DNA from: Olleya sp. Hel_I_94
Lineage (GTDB): Bacteria; Bacteroidota; Bacteroidia; Flavobacteriales; Flavobacteriaceae
DNA: 64,000 bases
Assembly (NCBI RefSeq): GCF_007827365.1
Contig: NZ_VISI01000002.1
Coordinates: forward strand, 2,609,001 to 2,673,000
Reading direction: 5' to 3'
The position numbers and the translations under genes are program-made. The notes under the pieces are model-generated. The model saw nothing but the letters and a program-made list of their open reading frames with translations, had not been told where the DNA came from and did not search any database. Below are positions 27,173 to 35,897 of this stretch, in pieces (within the stretch, counting starts at the first letter, position 1; each line of letters opens with the position of its first letter).

Positions 27173-29653
27173 ATGTATGTAATTAAAAGAGACGGAAGAA
27201 AAGAGCAAATAATGTTCGATAAAATAACTGCCAGAGTGCGTAAATTGTGCTATGGTTTAAACGAACTTGTAGATCCATTAAAAGTTGCTATGCGTGTAAT
27301 TGAAGGATTATATGACGGAGTTACTACTAGTGAACTAGATAATCTAGCTGCAGAGGTATCTGCAACAATGACAACATCTCATCCAGATTATGCACGTTTA
27401 GCTGCTCGTATATCAGTATCTAACTTACACAAAAACACTAAAAAAACATTTAGTGAAGTCATGCATGATTTATACATGTACGTAAACCCAAGAACAGGTA
27501 AAGAAGCTCCTTTATTGTCAGATGAGGTGTATAACGTGATCATGGAGAATAAAGATAGATTAGACTCGACTATTATATATAATCGTGATTTTAGTTATGA
27601 TTATTTTGGGTTTAAAACTTTAGAGCGTTCATATTTATTAAAACTAAATGGGAAAATTGCCGAAAGACCACAGCATATGTTAATGCGTGTTTCTATAGGT
27701 ATCCATTTAAACGATTTAGAAGCAGCTATCGAAACATACGAGCTGATGTCTAAAAAATACTTTACACACGCCACACCAACACTTTTTAATTCTGGTACGC
27801 CAAAACCACAAATGTCTTCATGCTTTTTATTAGCAATGCAAGACGATAGTATAGATGGTATTTACGACACATTAAAACAAACCGCTAAAATATCACAATC
27901 TGCAGGAGGTATAGGATTGTCAATCCATAATGTACGTGCTACAGGTAGCTATATTGCAGGTACAAATGGTACTAGTAATGGTATTGTACCAATGCTAAAG
28001 GTATTTAATGACACTGCGCGTTATGTGGATCAAGGTGGAGGAAAACGTAAAGGTAGTTTTGCAATGTATATAGAGCCTTGGCATGCAGACATCTTTAGTT
28101 TTTTAGATTTAAAGAAAAATACAGGAGCGGAAGAGTTACGTGCGCGTGATTTATTTTATGCCATGTGGATGCCAGATTTATTTATGGCACGTGTCCAAGA
28201 TAATGCAGAGTGGACATTAATGTGTCCAAACGAATGTCCTGGATTATCTGATGTACATAGCGAAGAGTTTGAAGCACTATATACTAAGTATGAAGCAGAA
28301 GGTAAAGGACGTAAGTCTATAAAAGCACGTGAGCTTTGGGAGAAAATTTTAGAATCTCAAATCGAAACAGGTACTCCTTATATGTTGTATAAAGATGCAG
28401 CAAACCGTAAGTCAAACCAGAAAAATTTAGGGACTATTAAGTCATCTAACTTATGTACAGAGATTATGGAGTATACTTCTAAGGATGAAGTTGCTGTATG
28501 TAATCTAGCGTCAATAGCGTTACCAATGTTTATTAAAAACGGAGAGTTTGACCATAAAGAGTTATTCCGTATTACTAAGCGTGTTACTAAAAACTTAAAT
28601 AAAGTAATTGATCGAAATTACTACCCTGTTAAAGAAGCAGAAAATTCAAACTTCCGTCATAGACCAGTTGGTTTAGGTGTGCAAGGATTGGCAGATGCGT
28701 TTATTAAATTGCGTATGCCTTTTACTAGTGATGCAGCAAAAGCATTAAACCAAGATATTTTTGAAACCCTTTACTATGCTGCTTTAACAGCAAGTATGGA
28801 AGAAGCAAAAGTAGATGGACCATACCAAACCTATGAAGGATCACCAATTAGTCAAGGACAATTCCAACACAATTTATGGAATATCCAAGAGGACACTTTG
28901 AGTGGACGTTGGGATTGGGATAAATTAAGAAGCGATGTTAAAAAACATGGTGTGCGTAACTCATTATTAGTAGCACCAATGCCAACAGCATCTACAAGTC
29001 AAATATTAGGTAATAACGAATGTTTTGAACCTTACACCTCTAATATTTACACACGTCGTGTATTATCAGGAGAGTTTATTGTAGTAAACAAGCATTTACT
29101 AGAAGATTTAGTAGACTTAGGATTATGGGATGATAATCTTAAAAACGAAATCATGAGAGCTAACGGTTCTGTTCAAAATGTAGATATTATTCCTCAGGAC
29201 ATAAAGGATTTATATAAAACCGTATGGGAGTTAAGCATGAAAGACATTATTGATATGTCTAGACAACGTGGTTATTTTATTGATCAATCACAATCGCTTA
29301 ACTTGTTTTTAGAAGGTGCAACTATGGCTAAACTAACATCTATGCATTTTTACGCATGGAAAAGCGGTTTAAAAACAGGAATGTACTACTTAAGATCTAA
29401 GAGTGCAGTAGATGCTAAAAAAATGACGGTTACAAAAATAAAGAAGGCAGAACCGGTAGAAGTAAAAGCTACGGTTGAGGTTGCAGAAAATGATGGTGTA
29501 GCTCAAAAACAACAAAAAGCAGCTAATACAGCAGCTAAGTTTGCAAATACATCTAGTGCAGAAGCAGAACCAATGACACCAGAAGAAATGAAAGCTTTAA
29601 TCGCTCAAGCTAAAGATGCTGAAGGTGATGATTGCTTAATGTGTGGTTCTTAA
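27173..29653 (+). CDS. nrdA: Ribonucleoside-diphosphate reductase, alpha (R1) subunit, class Ia
   Basis: 826 residues. The N-terminal ATP cone ([18 protein letters not shown] ...) binds the activity regulator ATP/dATP. Active-site residues are intact: Cys in [14 protein letters not shown], the NLCTE triad, the partner Cys in [12 protein letters not shown], and the radical-path YY in GMYYLRSK. The last residues DDCLMCGS supply a CxxC pair for re-reduction by thioredoxin. The linker before it is Ala/Glu/Lys-rich. Works with NrdB to make dNTPs. It ends at a clear terminator. Confidence 0.97.
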   Translation: MYVIKRDGRKEQIMFDKITARVRKLCYGLNELVDPLKVAMRVIEGLYDGVTTSELDNLAAEVSATMTTSHPDYARLAARISVSNLHKNTKKTFSEVMHDLYMYVNPRTGKEAPLLSDEVYNVIMENKDRLDSTIIYNRDFSYDYFGFKTLERSYLLKLNGKIAERPQHMLMRVSIGIHLNDLEAAIETYELMSKKYFTHATPTLFNSGTPKPQMSSCFLLAMQDDSIDGIYDTLKQTAKISQSAGGIGLSIHNVRATGSYIAGTNGTSNGIVPMLKVFNDTARYVDQGGGKRKGSFAMYIEPWHADIFSFLDLKKNTGAEELRARDLFYAMWMPDLFMARVQDNAEWTLMCPNECPGLSDVHSEEFEALYTKYEAEGKGRKSIKARELWEKILESQIETGTPYMLYKDAANRKSNQKNLGTIKSSNLCTEIMEYTSKDEVAVCNLASIALPMFIKNGEFDHKELFRITKRVTKNLNKVIDRNYYPVKEAENSNFRHRPVGLGVQGLADAFIKLRMPFTSDAAKALNQDIFETLYYAALTASMEEAKVDGPYQTYEGSPISQGQFQHNLWNIQEDTLSGRWDWDKLRSDVKKHGVRNSLLVAPMPTASTSQILGNNECFEPYTSNIYTRRVLSGEFIVVNKHLLEDLVDLGLWDDNLKNEIMRANGSVQNVDIIPQDIKDLYKTVWELSMKDIIDMSRQRGYFIDQSQSLNLFLEGATMAKLTSMHFYAWKSGLKTGMYYLRSKSAVDAKKMTVTKIKKAEPVEVKATVEVAENDGVAQKQQKAANTAAKFANTSSAEAEPMTPEEMKALIAQAKDAEGDDCLMCGS

Positions 29654-29674
29654 ATAAAAATTAAGTGTTAATAT

Positions 29675-29708
29675 AAAAGTGCCTTGAATTGCTCAAGGTA
29701 CTTTTTTT
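29675..29708 (+). terminator. Intrinsic terminator of nrdBA
   Basis: Stem AAAAGTGCCTTGA / TCAAGGTACTTTT with one mismatch and a 5-nt loop, followed by further U, 22 bp after the nrdA stop. Confidence 0.87.
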
Positions 29709-29834
29709 AGTGCCTTTTTGAAAAACGAAAAAGCTGCTTAACTATTTGATTTATATGTATTTATGAATCGAAAAGAGTGAAATTTAGAGTAATTAATAAT
29801 TTAATAAATATTAATTTGAGGTAAAGAAAAGACA

Positions 29835-29947
29835 TAAAAAAAGGGATATCATTGTAGAACATCCCTGTTTTGTAATTTAAATATTTGGATTGGAACCCCA
29901 TGTATTTTAAAAAAAAGAGTTTTGAGGAAAACCTCCCCTCTATTTTC
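29835..29947 (-). ncRNA. Candidate small RNA (promoter and two tandem terminator-like hairpins)
   Basis: In the 401-bp gap between nrdA and the orphan gene, the minus strand shows TTG-N19-TACATTTG (29983-29954), a perfect consensus promoter. About 10 bp downstream is a hairpin GAG(G)TTTT-CCTC-AAAACTC followed by U8 (29935-29909). A second hairpin AGGGAT ... ATCCCT followed by U7 lies at 29866-29836. A transcript of about 40 or 110 nt is expected. The only frame across it (85 residues, 29761-30018) starts upstream of the predicted transcript start and reads through both terminators, so I do not call it a gene. Confidence 0.4.
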
Positions 29948-29953
29948 AGTTTA

Positions 29954-29983
29954 CAAATGTAATAAATTGAAGCTCTCTTCCAA
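29954..29983 (-). promoter_or_regulatory. Consensus promoter of the candidate small RNA
   Basis: TTG at 29983-29981, 19-bp spacer, TACATTTG at 29961-29954: a full match to the flavobacterial consensus, pointing away from the orphan gene at 30055. Confidence 0.5.
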
Positions 29984-30054
29984 AATAAACGTTCTACTTT
30001 ATTAATTCTAACAAACATTAATAGTGATGTTTAAAAATTTTAAAAGTAATATAT

Positions 30055-31005
30055 ATGTATACGTATACAATTTACAGAGTGGCGCTCTTAAATAAAGTCA
30101 AAGAAGAGCAAATATTAAGCCTTTTTAATGGAGAAACTGATTTTTTGAAAATTTGTAATCAATATTATAACTCTTTACAGAAGCAAAAGATTGATTATTA
30201 CGATAATCAAGGTAAAAAAAGAGCTTTTTCATTAACTTCAGATATTGAATTTCATGAAAATAATAGAATTGTGGTTTCGTATTTAGATTCTGCCTATAGT
30301 GGTGAAAGTCTAGAAATTCGAAGTCAGCTAAATAATCTTAATTATGTAGTCAAAGAAGAAGAATTACAGAGTAGAAGAGTGTTTTCATATATTCATATTC
30401 CAAAGAGTTCAAAATTTGGGTATTTAGTGTTTGAAAGTAAAGCTAATCATGGTGTAAAACAGGTTTTTGAAAGACAATTACAAAAATTTTTAAACGAATC
30501 CGGTTATCAAGATTTTAGAGTTAAGATAACACCTGGCTTAAATTTTAATTATTTATCCAATATGATTGATAAAGGGAAACTTAAAAAAGTAAGGTTAATT
30601 AATTATGGTTTATTACAAGATGTACAATTAAACTTGTTTGATAATCTTGATTTGTATTCTGGTGATGAAGATGTGAGAGAGTTAAAGTTTAAAACTAAGA
30701 CTGAAAACAAGAAGATTAAATATGAGCTAGGTAGATTGTTTTTCTCTAACTTAAATAAGGAAGAGAAGATTTCTTTTTTCAAACAATATTTAGTAGACGA
30801 AATTGCTTTCGAGATTTGTCATAATGGATCGTCTAAAACTCTTTATATCAAAGATAAATCTAAAATGAGATCTAATATTGATGTCTCTAGAAGGTTAGAA
30901 TTTGAAGGAGGTTTGCCGAAATATTCTTCCATGAAGAAAGTAGCTTTGGATTTAATCCATGAGATTTTGGATTATGACTCTCTAAGTTTAAGTGAGGCAG
31001 CATAA
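30055..31005 (+). CDS. Orphan protein of unknown function (316 aa)
   Basis: 316 residues, soluble, no signal peptide or membrane segment, rich in Lys, Asn and Asp. I do not recognise the family. The order is: an N-terminal part with a strand-rich block NNRIVVSYLDSAYSGESLEI (about 82-101), a central FGYLVFESKANHGVKQVFERQLQKFL (about 121-147), RVKITPGLNFNYLSNMI, then a C-terminal half with charged helices and strand pairs. The arrangement faintly recalls the phage-exclusion protein RexA of lambda (a GF-type strand, helix, then RVxIxP), but this is only an impression. It is monocistronic, with its own terminator, between core genes; a defence or phage-related role is possible but unproven. Confidence 0.75.
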   Translation: MYTYTIYRVALLNKVKEEQILSLFNGETDFLKICNQYYNSLQKQKIDYYDNQGKKRAFSLTSDIEFHENNRIVVSYLDSAYSGESLEIRSQLNNLNYVVKEEELQSRRVFSYIHIPKSSKFGYLVFESKANHGVKQVFERQLQKFLNESGYQDFRVKITPGLNFNYLSNMIDKGKLKKVRLINYGLLQDVQLNLFDNLDLYSGDEDVRELKFKTKTENKKIKYELGRLFFSNLNKEEKISFFKQYLVDEIAFEICHNGSSKTLYIKDKSKMRSNIDVSRRLEFEGGLPKYSSMKKVALDLIHEILDYDSLSLSEAA

Positions 31006-31010
31006 TAATA

Positions 31011-31039
31011 AAAGCATCCACATTCGGATGCTTTTTTTT
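31011..31039 (+). terminator. Intrinsic terminator of the orphan gene
   Basis: Stem AAAGCATCC / GGATGCTTT with a 6-nt loop, followed by U; only 5 bp after the stop codon. Confidence 0.9.
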
Positions 31040-31089
31040 GTTCAAAAACTGCAATAAATACTATATTACTAAACCAAAGTAAAGTGTTA

Positions 31090-31596
31090 ATGGAAATACC
31101 GCAAAGTATAATATTACAATCAGAATGTAAACATTGTGAAACGCCAGCAAAGGAAGAAGCCTCTTTTTGTTCTGAATGTGGATATCCAATAAAGGGTAGC
31201 GATCAGGACATTGCTAAGTTTTATGCTAAACGCGTAATGGATAAGCGTAAAACGGACAATGCTTACGAGAAAATAAAATCGGCCAGAAAAACCTTATTCA
31301 TAATTGCAGGTATTATTACTGTGTTTGGTTTTTTTATCTATTATAAAACTGAAGATATAGTACCTTTAAGCATTAACTTGGTAGTTAGTATTGTTTACGT
31401 CATTTTGGGTTTTTGGTCTAAACAAAGACCTTTAATAGCCTTGATTTTAGGATTATTGTTATATCTAACTTTAATAATTATTACAGCTATTGCAGATCCT
31501 TTAACATTAGTAGCAGGAATAATCTGGAAAATATTAATCATTGGATATCTAGCCAAAGGGATTTACTCTGCATCCTCAATTAATAAAGCTGCGTAA
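31090..31596 (+). CDS. Zinc-ribbon membrane protein (hypothetical)
   Basis: 168 residues from the ATG at 31090; a GTG two codons earlier is possible. A double-Cys zinc ribbon lies at the N-terminus: CKHCETPAKEEASFCSECG (residues about 13-31). A charged linker and four hydrophobic segments follow (TLFIIAGIITVFGFFIYY, LVVSIVYVILGFW, LIALILGLLLYLTLIIITA, LVAGIIWKILIIGYLA). The ribbon probably faces the cytosol. The stop overlaps by one base the start of the next zinc-ribbon gene, so the pair is coupled. Function unknown. Confidence 0.85.
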   Translation: MEIPQSIILQSECKHCETPAKEEASFCSECGYPIKGSDQDIAKFYAKRVMDKRKTDNAYEKIKSARKTLFIIAGIITVFGFFIYYKTEDIVPLSINLVVSIVYVILGFWSKQRPLIALILGLLLYLTLIIITAIADPLTLVAGIIWKILIIGYLAKGIYSASSINKAA

Positions 31597-32342
31597 TGTC
31601 TATTTTCTGTAAAAATTGTAATTATATTTTTGAAACAGAAGTTAAATTTTGTTCGCAATGCGGACAGTCTGTTGTAAAAAATGTGTCTACCAATAAGCTT
31701 AAAAAGGTGTCTACCATTATTGGTTTTTATATAGCAATGTTGGTTTATATGTTGTTAGTTTATTACATAGATATCACGTTTCCTAATAATTTAGAGGCCG
31801 AAATTATTACAGTCCTAGGCTTTGCGTGCATTGTGATTGGTTTTGCGTCGTTTGATTTACAACCCGTTTTACAATTATACAACTACAAAGATTTAAAACT
31901 TAAGCATCTTGCTTTTGCGATTGTTACACCAATATTAACAAGCACTTTTGTTTACTTTTTTATTGGTTTTATTAATAGTTTTGTTGCGGATGGTGCATCT
32001 GTAAACTATTTTCAAGAGTATTTGTACTTGGATTATCCTTTATTGTGGGCAACACTATTTATTGCCTTAATGCCATCAGTTATAGAGGAGTTGGCTTTTA
32101 GAGGCGTCTTGTTTAATGCCTTAAAAGAGGTGACAAGTACTAGGCTTACTATAATAGCGACAGCGTTTTTATTTGCGGTAATTCACTTTTCAATATTTTC
32201 TTTTTTATGGATTTTTCCTTTTGGATTATTGTTAGGGTTTTTAAGAAGTCGCTATAACACACTTTGGTTAGGCATGATTATTCACTTTATCCATAATTTT
32301 ATAATCTTAATGATTGATTATTACAATTTTTATAACTTTTAG
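31596..32342 (+). CDS. Zinc-ribbon CPBP family intramembrane protease
   Basis: 248 residues. The N-terminal zinc ribbon is CKNCNYIFETEVKFCSQCG (residues 4-22). It is followed by about seven membrane helices carrying the CPBP (CAAX protease and bacteriocin-processing) motifs: EELAFRGVLFNAL (catalytic EExxxR), FAVIHFSIFSF and GMIIHFIHN. Family members are membrane-embedded glutamate proteases or immunity/scaffold proteins. The shared ribbon with the upstream gene, and the one-base overlap, suggest that the two proteins work together. Confidence 0.9.
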   Translation: MSIFCKNCNYIFETEVKFCSQCGQSVVKNVSTNKLKKVSTIIGFYIAMLVYMLLVYYIDITFPNNLEAEIITVLGFACIVIGFASFDLQPVLQLYNYKDLKLKHLAFAIVTPILTSTFVYFFIGFINSFVADGASVNYFQEYLYLDYPLLWATLFIALMPSVIEELAFRGVLFNALKEVTSTRLTIIATAFLFAVIHFSIFSFLWIFPFGLLLGFLRSRYNTLWLGMIIHFIHNFIILMIDYYNFYNF

Positions 32343-32346
32343 ATAC

Positions 32347-32378
32347 AAAAAAAGCATCCAAAATTGAATGCTTTTTTT
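32347..32378. terminator. Bidirectional intrinsic terminator
   Basis: AAAAAAAGCATCC, loop, GAATGCTTTTTTT with one mismatch near the loop. It serves the zinc-ribbon pair on the plus strand and the OmpA-like gene on the minus strand. Confidence 0.87.
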
Positions 32379-32398
32379 AAAATATATGTTGTGTCTAA

Positions 32399-33253
32399 CT
32401 AGTTTTGTTGTGCCATTAAAGCAAAAAACTTATCAATGTTAGGCAGTATTAAAATACGCGTACGTCTATTTCTAGAACGTCCTTCGCTAGTGTCGTTATC
32501 TGTAACTGGTTTATAGCTGCTTCTACCAGATGCAATTAATTTTTCTGGTGCAACACCAAAGTCTTTTTGTAGTTTTCTAACTACAGAAGTGGCACGTAAT
32601 ACACTTAAATCCCAGTTGTCAGCTACTTTATCTGTACTGATTGTTCTAGAGTCTGTATGACCTTCAATCATAACATCTAAGCTTGGCTCAGAGTTTATAA
32701 CGTCAGCTAATTTTTTTAATATTTTGTCTGCTTTTTTGCTAATTCTGTAGCTTCCGCTATTAAAAAGCATTTTATCAGAAATAGATATCATAACTACAGT
32801 TTCCTCGATGCTAATCGCGATATCATCACTTTCATCTAAATCTGTAGTGTCAACAAAACGTTTTAAGTTTAATGATAAAGCCATGTTCATTGAGTCTTCT
32901 AATGTCGTAACATATTTCATTACTTCTGGACTAACACGACTTAAAGTTTCGCGCATACCAACTTTAGCTTTTTCTGAAATAACAGCTTTGTTTCCAACTG
33001 CGTCAAATTTAGTCTGATTTTCTTCAGTTAAAACACCTACTTCATCAGTCAGATTATTGATTTTAGAATTATACTCATTTACTCTAGCTTCAATTTTTGC
33101 AAATTTAGCTTCTAATTCTTCTTTTTCAACCTGAGTCTTTTGTAGCTCGCTAGTTATTTGTCCTTTTTCTTGTTCTAATGCGACAAATTTCTTTTTAGAA
33201 ACGCATGATGACAATATTACTAAAGCGAATAAGGCTATTGATGTTTTTTTCAT
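32399..33253 (-). CDS. OmpA family lipoprotein
   Basis: 284 residues. The signal peptide ends in the lipobox ALVILSSC (Cys at residue 16). A coiled-coil region follows, about residues 24-85 (EQEKGQITSELQKTQVEKEE...). The C-terminal OmpA/MotB peptidoglycan-binding domain has LFNSGSYRISKKADKILKKLADVI, IEGHTDSRTI and SGRSSYKPVTDNDTSEGRSRNRRTRI, the diaminopimelate-contact pattern. It most likely tethers the outer membrane to the cell wall. Single gene; 281 bp upstream without another gene. Confidence 0.93.
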   Translation of the reverse strand: MKKTSIALFALVILSSCVSKKKFVALEQEKGQITSELQKTQVEKEELEAKFAKIEARVNEYNSKINNLTDEVGVLTEENQTKFDAVGNKAVISEKAKVGMRETLSRVSPEVMKYVTTLEDSMNMALSLNLKRFVDTTDLDESDDIAISIEETVVMISISDKMLFNSGSYRISKKADKILKKLADVINSEPSLDVMIEGHTDSRTISTDKVADNWDLSVLRATSVVRKLQKDFGVAPEKLIASGRSSYKPVTDNDTSEGRSRNRRTRILILPNIDKFFALMAQQN

Positions 33254-33483
33254 AAATACATTAATTTTTTAGTTATTCTATTTACGAATGCTAAGCTGTT
33301 TTGGATGTTTTAATCTTGGGTTTATTGAAAACGATGTGTGCTTTCAGTTTAGTTTTTGGGCTGTAAACACTTGTTTATTATGGTTTTAATTAGGTCAGGC
33401 TAAGTCTTTGTTTTTTTTAAATTTTGAATTCCATAAAGTGGTATGGACTATGCTTAAAGTATTTGCTATTGATATATAGACAT

Positions 33484-33515
33484 AAAAAAAGCTACCTGAT
33501 TAAGGGTAGCTTTTT
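33484..33515 (-). terminator. Intrinsic terminator of the PiT transporter gene
   Basis: AAAAAGCTACC / GGTAGCTTTTT stem with an 8-nt loop, A/T flanked on both sides, 20 bp after the transporter stop on the minus strand. Confidence 0.88.
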
Positions 33516-33534
33516 ATTATAAATGGTATTTAAT

Positions 33535-35820
33535 TTATTCCTCTTCTAAAGTTGCAGGAGTTACAGATGCATCATGAGCATTATGGTACTCTTCTAAAAG
33601 ATTCATAGTAGCACTAAGTAAATCTTTAGTTTCTGATAATAAATTAAAATATAAGGTTGTATTTTTTGGACTAGACTCTTCAGTTCTTGTACGCTCTACT
33701 TGTTTAATGATTTTAGAGGAAACAAGTTCCATTATTTCATTCTTTCTTCCTAAAATATCTCCTATTTGTTCAAATGAGCGTGAATTAAAGGCGTTTTGTG
33801 TATTATTGAAAAACAAATCAAAACGTGCATCAATTTCTTTAAGCTCTTTTATTTGACTAAACTTTAATTTTTTATGATTGTTGTTTACGTGTTTATGACT
33901 CATTTTAGTAATGTAGTCTAACGACTGCGTCATGTCTTGTAAATAACCTAAAATATTGATGTAAAAGTTACTTGCGTTTAAGCTAGATTCATCTAAATTT
34001 TTAATAAAATAAAAGATATTATCTCTAAGTGCATCTACTTCTGTAGACAGTTTAATAACTTGTTTTTTATTCTTTTTAAGTAATGCGCTATCCTGTTTAG
34101 CTAAACCATTAATAGCGTTAGTGTAAATTTTGTTTCCTCTTTTTACAACGTTAGCAATGTTTTTGGCGCTTTCGTGAATAACACCTTGTACAGAGCTGCT
34201 TTCTGAATCTGTTAAGCTATCCTCTGGAGCAGTTTTGTTAGACGTCTCTTTGTGTGATAAATAATTTCTAACTAGTAAAATAGCAGTTAATAATAATAAT
34301 ATTGGTGTCATCACTTTAGGATTCCACTTTATTAAAAACACGACTGTACCTGCAGCAAAAAAGGCTCCAATAGCAGTTCCAAACCAACCACCAATTACAT
34401 TTAATACACCAGCGACTCTATATACAGCACTTTCGCGTCCCCAGGCACGATCCGCAAAGGATGTACCCATTGCGACCATAAACGTTACGTAGGTTGTAGA
34501 TAAAGGCAGTTTCATAGATGTTGCAATTGCAATTAATACACCAGCCACCATAAGGTTAACAGATGCTCTAATCATATCAAAAGCTGGTAAATCTTTACTT
34601 TGTGTTTTAGTTAAAGCTTTAGCAGTAGGCTTTTGAAAGCTTTTGTCAATTTTTGCTTGCGTTGATTTTGGTACAATTGCACTAAAGTAATCAGATAAAG
34701 CTGAGGTTCCTTTTACAATACCTCTAGATAACATGTTAGGTTCAAATTTTTCATGCGTATCGCCTTGGCTAGATAAGTTAATTTCAGTTTCGGCTACTGT
34801 TTTAGCTTTTTTAGAAAACCATAACGTTAATACCATTATAGCTCCAGAAACAAACAATAATAAAGGCTCGGCTGGTACTTTTTTCTCTAAAATTGCCATA
34901 GAGAAATCTGCTGGTAATGTTCCTGAAGTAGCAAAGGCTGTTTGCATCGCCTCAAACGAGTGGTAAGCTGCCATAGGGACACCAATAAAATTTACCAAGT
35001 CATTTCCAGAAAAGGCTAATGCTAATCCAAATGTACCAACTGCTATTACTATAATTAGAACACTTTTTTTAGTTATTTTTTGAAAAATATAAGAAAATAA
35101 AGTCCAGAAAATAACGCTTCCTATTAGTATGTATAATTCGTTTCCTTCTACAACACTATTAATGCTATTGTAAAAAGGAGTCCCTTTAAGACCTTTTAAA
35201 AAGATAAAGTAAGTTATTGAAGCTAATGATATACCGCCAAAAATAGCTCCAAAAAATTTAGATTTTTTTTCGTATTGAAAAGTGAAAATTAAACGCGATA
35301 CCCATTGTACTAATGAACCAACAGTAAATGCTATAAAGACAGACATTACAATTCCTGTAATAATTTCGACAGCTTTTTTAGTGTTAATATAGTTGCCTAA
35401 ATCAGCAAATGTTTGCGTGTCTGAAGCACTAATTTTAATTAATGACATTACAACTGCTGCACCAAGTAGGTTAAATACAATGGATACAGTAGTGGATGTT
35501 GGTAAACCTAATGTATTAAAAAAGTCAAGTAGTAAAATATCAGTAATCATTACTGCCATAAATATATACATGATCTCCTCAAAACTAAACATAGCAGGTA
35601 CAAATATACCTTTACGTGCTACTTCCATCATTCCGCTAGAAAATACAGCACCAATAAAGATACCTAAACTAGCAACTATCATGATAGTTCGCATAGAAAT
35701 AGCTTTGGAGCCTATAGCTGAGTTTAGGAAGTTGATGGCGTCATTACTAACACCTACAACAATATCAACGATTGCTAATACTGTTATGGCAATCAACATA
35801 AATAAATAAATATTATCCAT
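33535..35820 (-). CDS. Inorganic phosphate transporter, PiT family, with PhoU-like C-terminus
   Basis: 761 residues. The two PiT repeats are visible: VGVSNDAINFLNSAIGSKAISMRTI at the N-terminus and ASVNLMVAGVLIAIATSMKLPLSTTYVTFMVAMGTSFADRAWGRES in the second half. Both have the GLPTST/KLPLSTT phosphate-site motif. About eleven membrane helices end near residue 520. The final 200 residues are helical and soluble, PhoU-like (GLAKQDSALLKKNKKQVIKL ... LLSATMNLLEEYHNAH), a form frequent in Bacteroidota. It imports phosphate across the inner membrane. The gene lies 77 bp downstream of a phosphate-type porin, with two 11-bp-spaced AATGTT units between them. Confidence 0.93.
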   Translation of the reverse strand: MDNIYLFMLIAITVLAIVDIVVGVSNDAINFLNSAIGSKAISMRTIMIVASLGIFIGAVFSSGMMEVARKGIFVPAMFSFEEIMYIFMAVMITDILLLDFFNTLGLPTSTTVSIVFNLLGAAVVMSLIKISASDTQTFADLGNYINTKKAVEIITGIVMSVFIAFTVGSLVQWVSRLIFTFQYEKKSKFFGAIFGGISLASITYFIFLKGLKGTPFYNSINSVVEGNELYILIGSVIFWTLFSYIFQKITKKSVLIIVIAVGTFGLALAFSGNDLVNFIGVPMAAYHSFEAMQTAFATSGTLPADFSMAILEKKVPAEPLLLFVSGAIMVLTLWFSKKAKTVAETEINLSSQGDTHEKFEPNMLSRGIVKGTSALSDYFSAIVPKSTQAKIDKSFQKPTAKALTKTQSKDLPAFDMIRASVNLMVAGVLIAIATSMKLPLSTTYVTFMVAMGTSFADRAWGRESAVYRVAGVLNVIGGWFGTAIGAFFAAGTVVFLIKWNPKVMTPILLLLTAILLVRNYLSHKETSNKTAPEDSLTDSESSSVQGVIHESAKNIANVVKRGNKIYTNAINGLAKQDSALLKKNKKQVIKLSTEVDALRDNIFYFIKNLDESSLNASNFYINILGYLQDMTQSLDYITKMSHKHVNNNHKKLKFSQIKELKEIDARFDLFFNNTQNAFNSRSFEQIGDILGRKNEIMELVSSKIIKQVERTRTEESSPKNTTLYFNLLSETKDLLSATMNLLEEYHNAHDASVTPATLEEE

Positions 35821-35843
35821 AGTTTTTAATTAAAATAAGTTTG

Positions 35844-35886
35844 CAAATATCTTTACTGTTTTTGAGTGCAATGTTATGACAATGTT
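35844..35886 (-). promoter_or_regulatory. Pho-box-like repeat and promoter upstream of the PiT gene
   Basis: On the plus strand, AATGTTATG occurs at 35870 and again at 35881, an exact 11-bp period. On the minus strand a TTG (at the end of the repeat), 17-bp spacer and GATATTTG (35851-35844) give a near-consensus promoter 24 bp before the start codon. This fits activation by an OmpR/PhoB-type regulator. Confidence 0.5.
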
Positions 35887-35897
35887 ATGTTTTATTG

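Noticed and set aside
29761..30018. 85-residue frame on the minus strand between nrdA and the orphan gene
   Set aside because: It passes through two terminator-like hairpins with U runs, starts upstream of the predicted transcript start, and has low-complexity Phe/Leu/Lys composition without family features.
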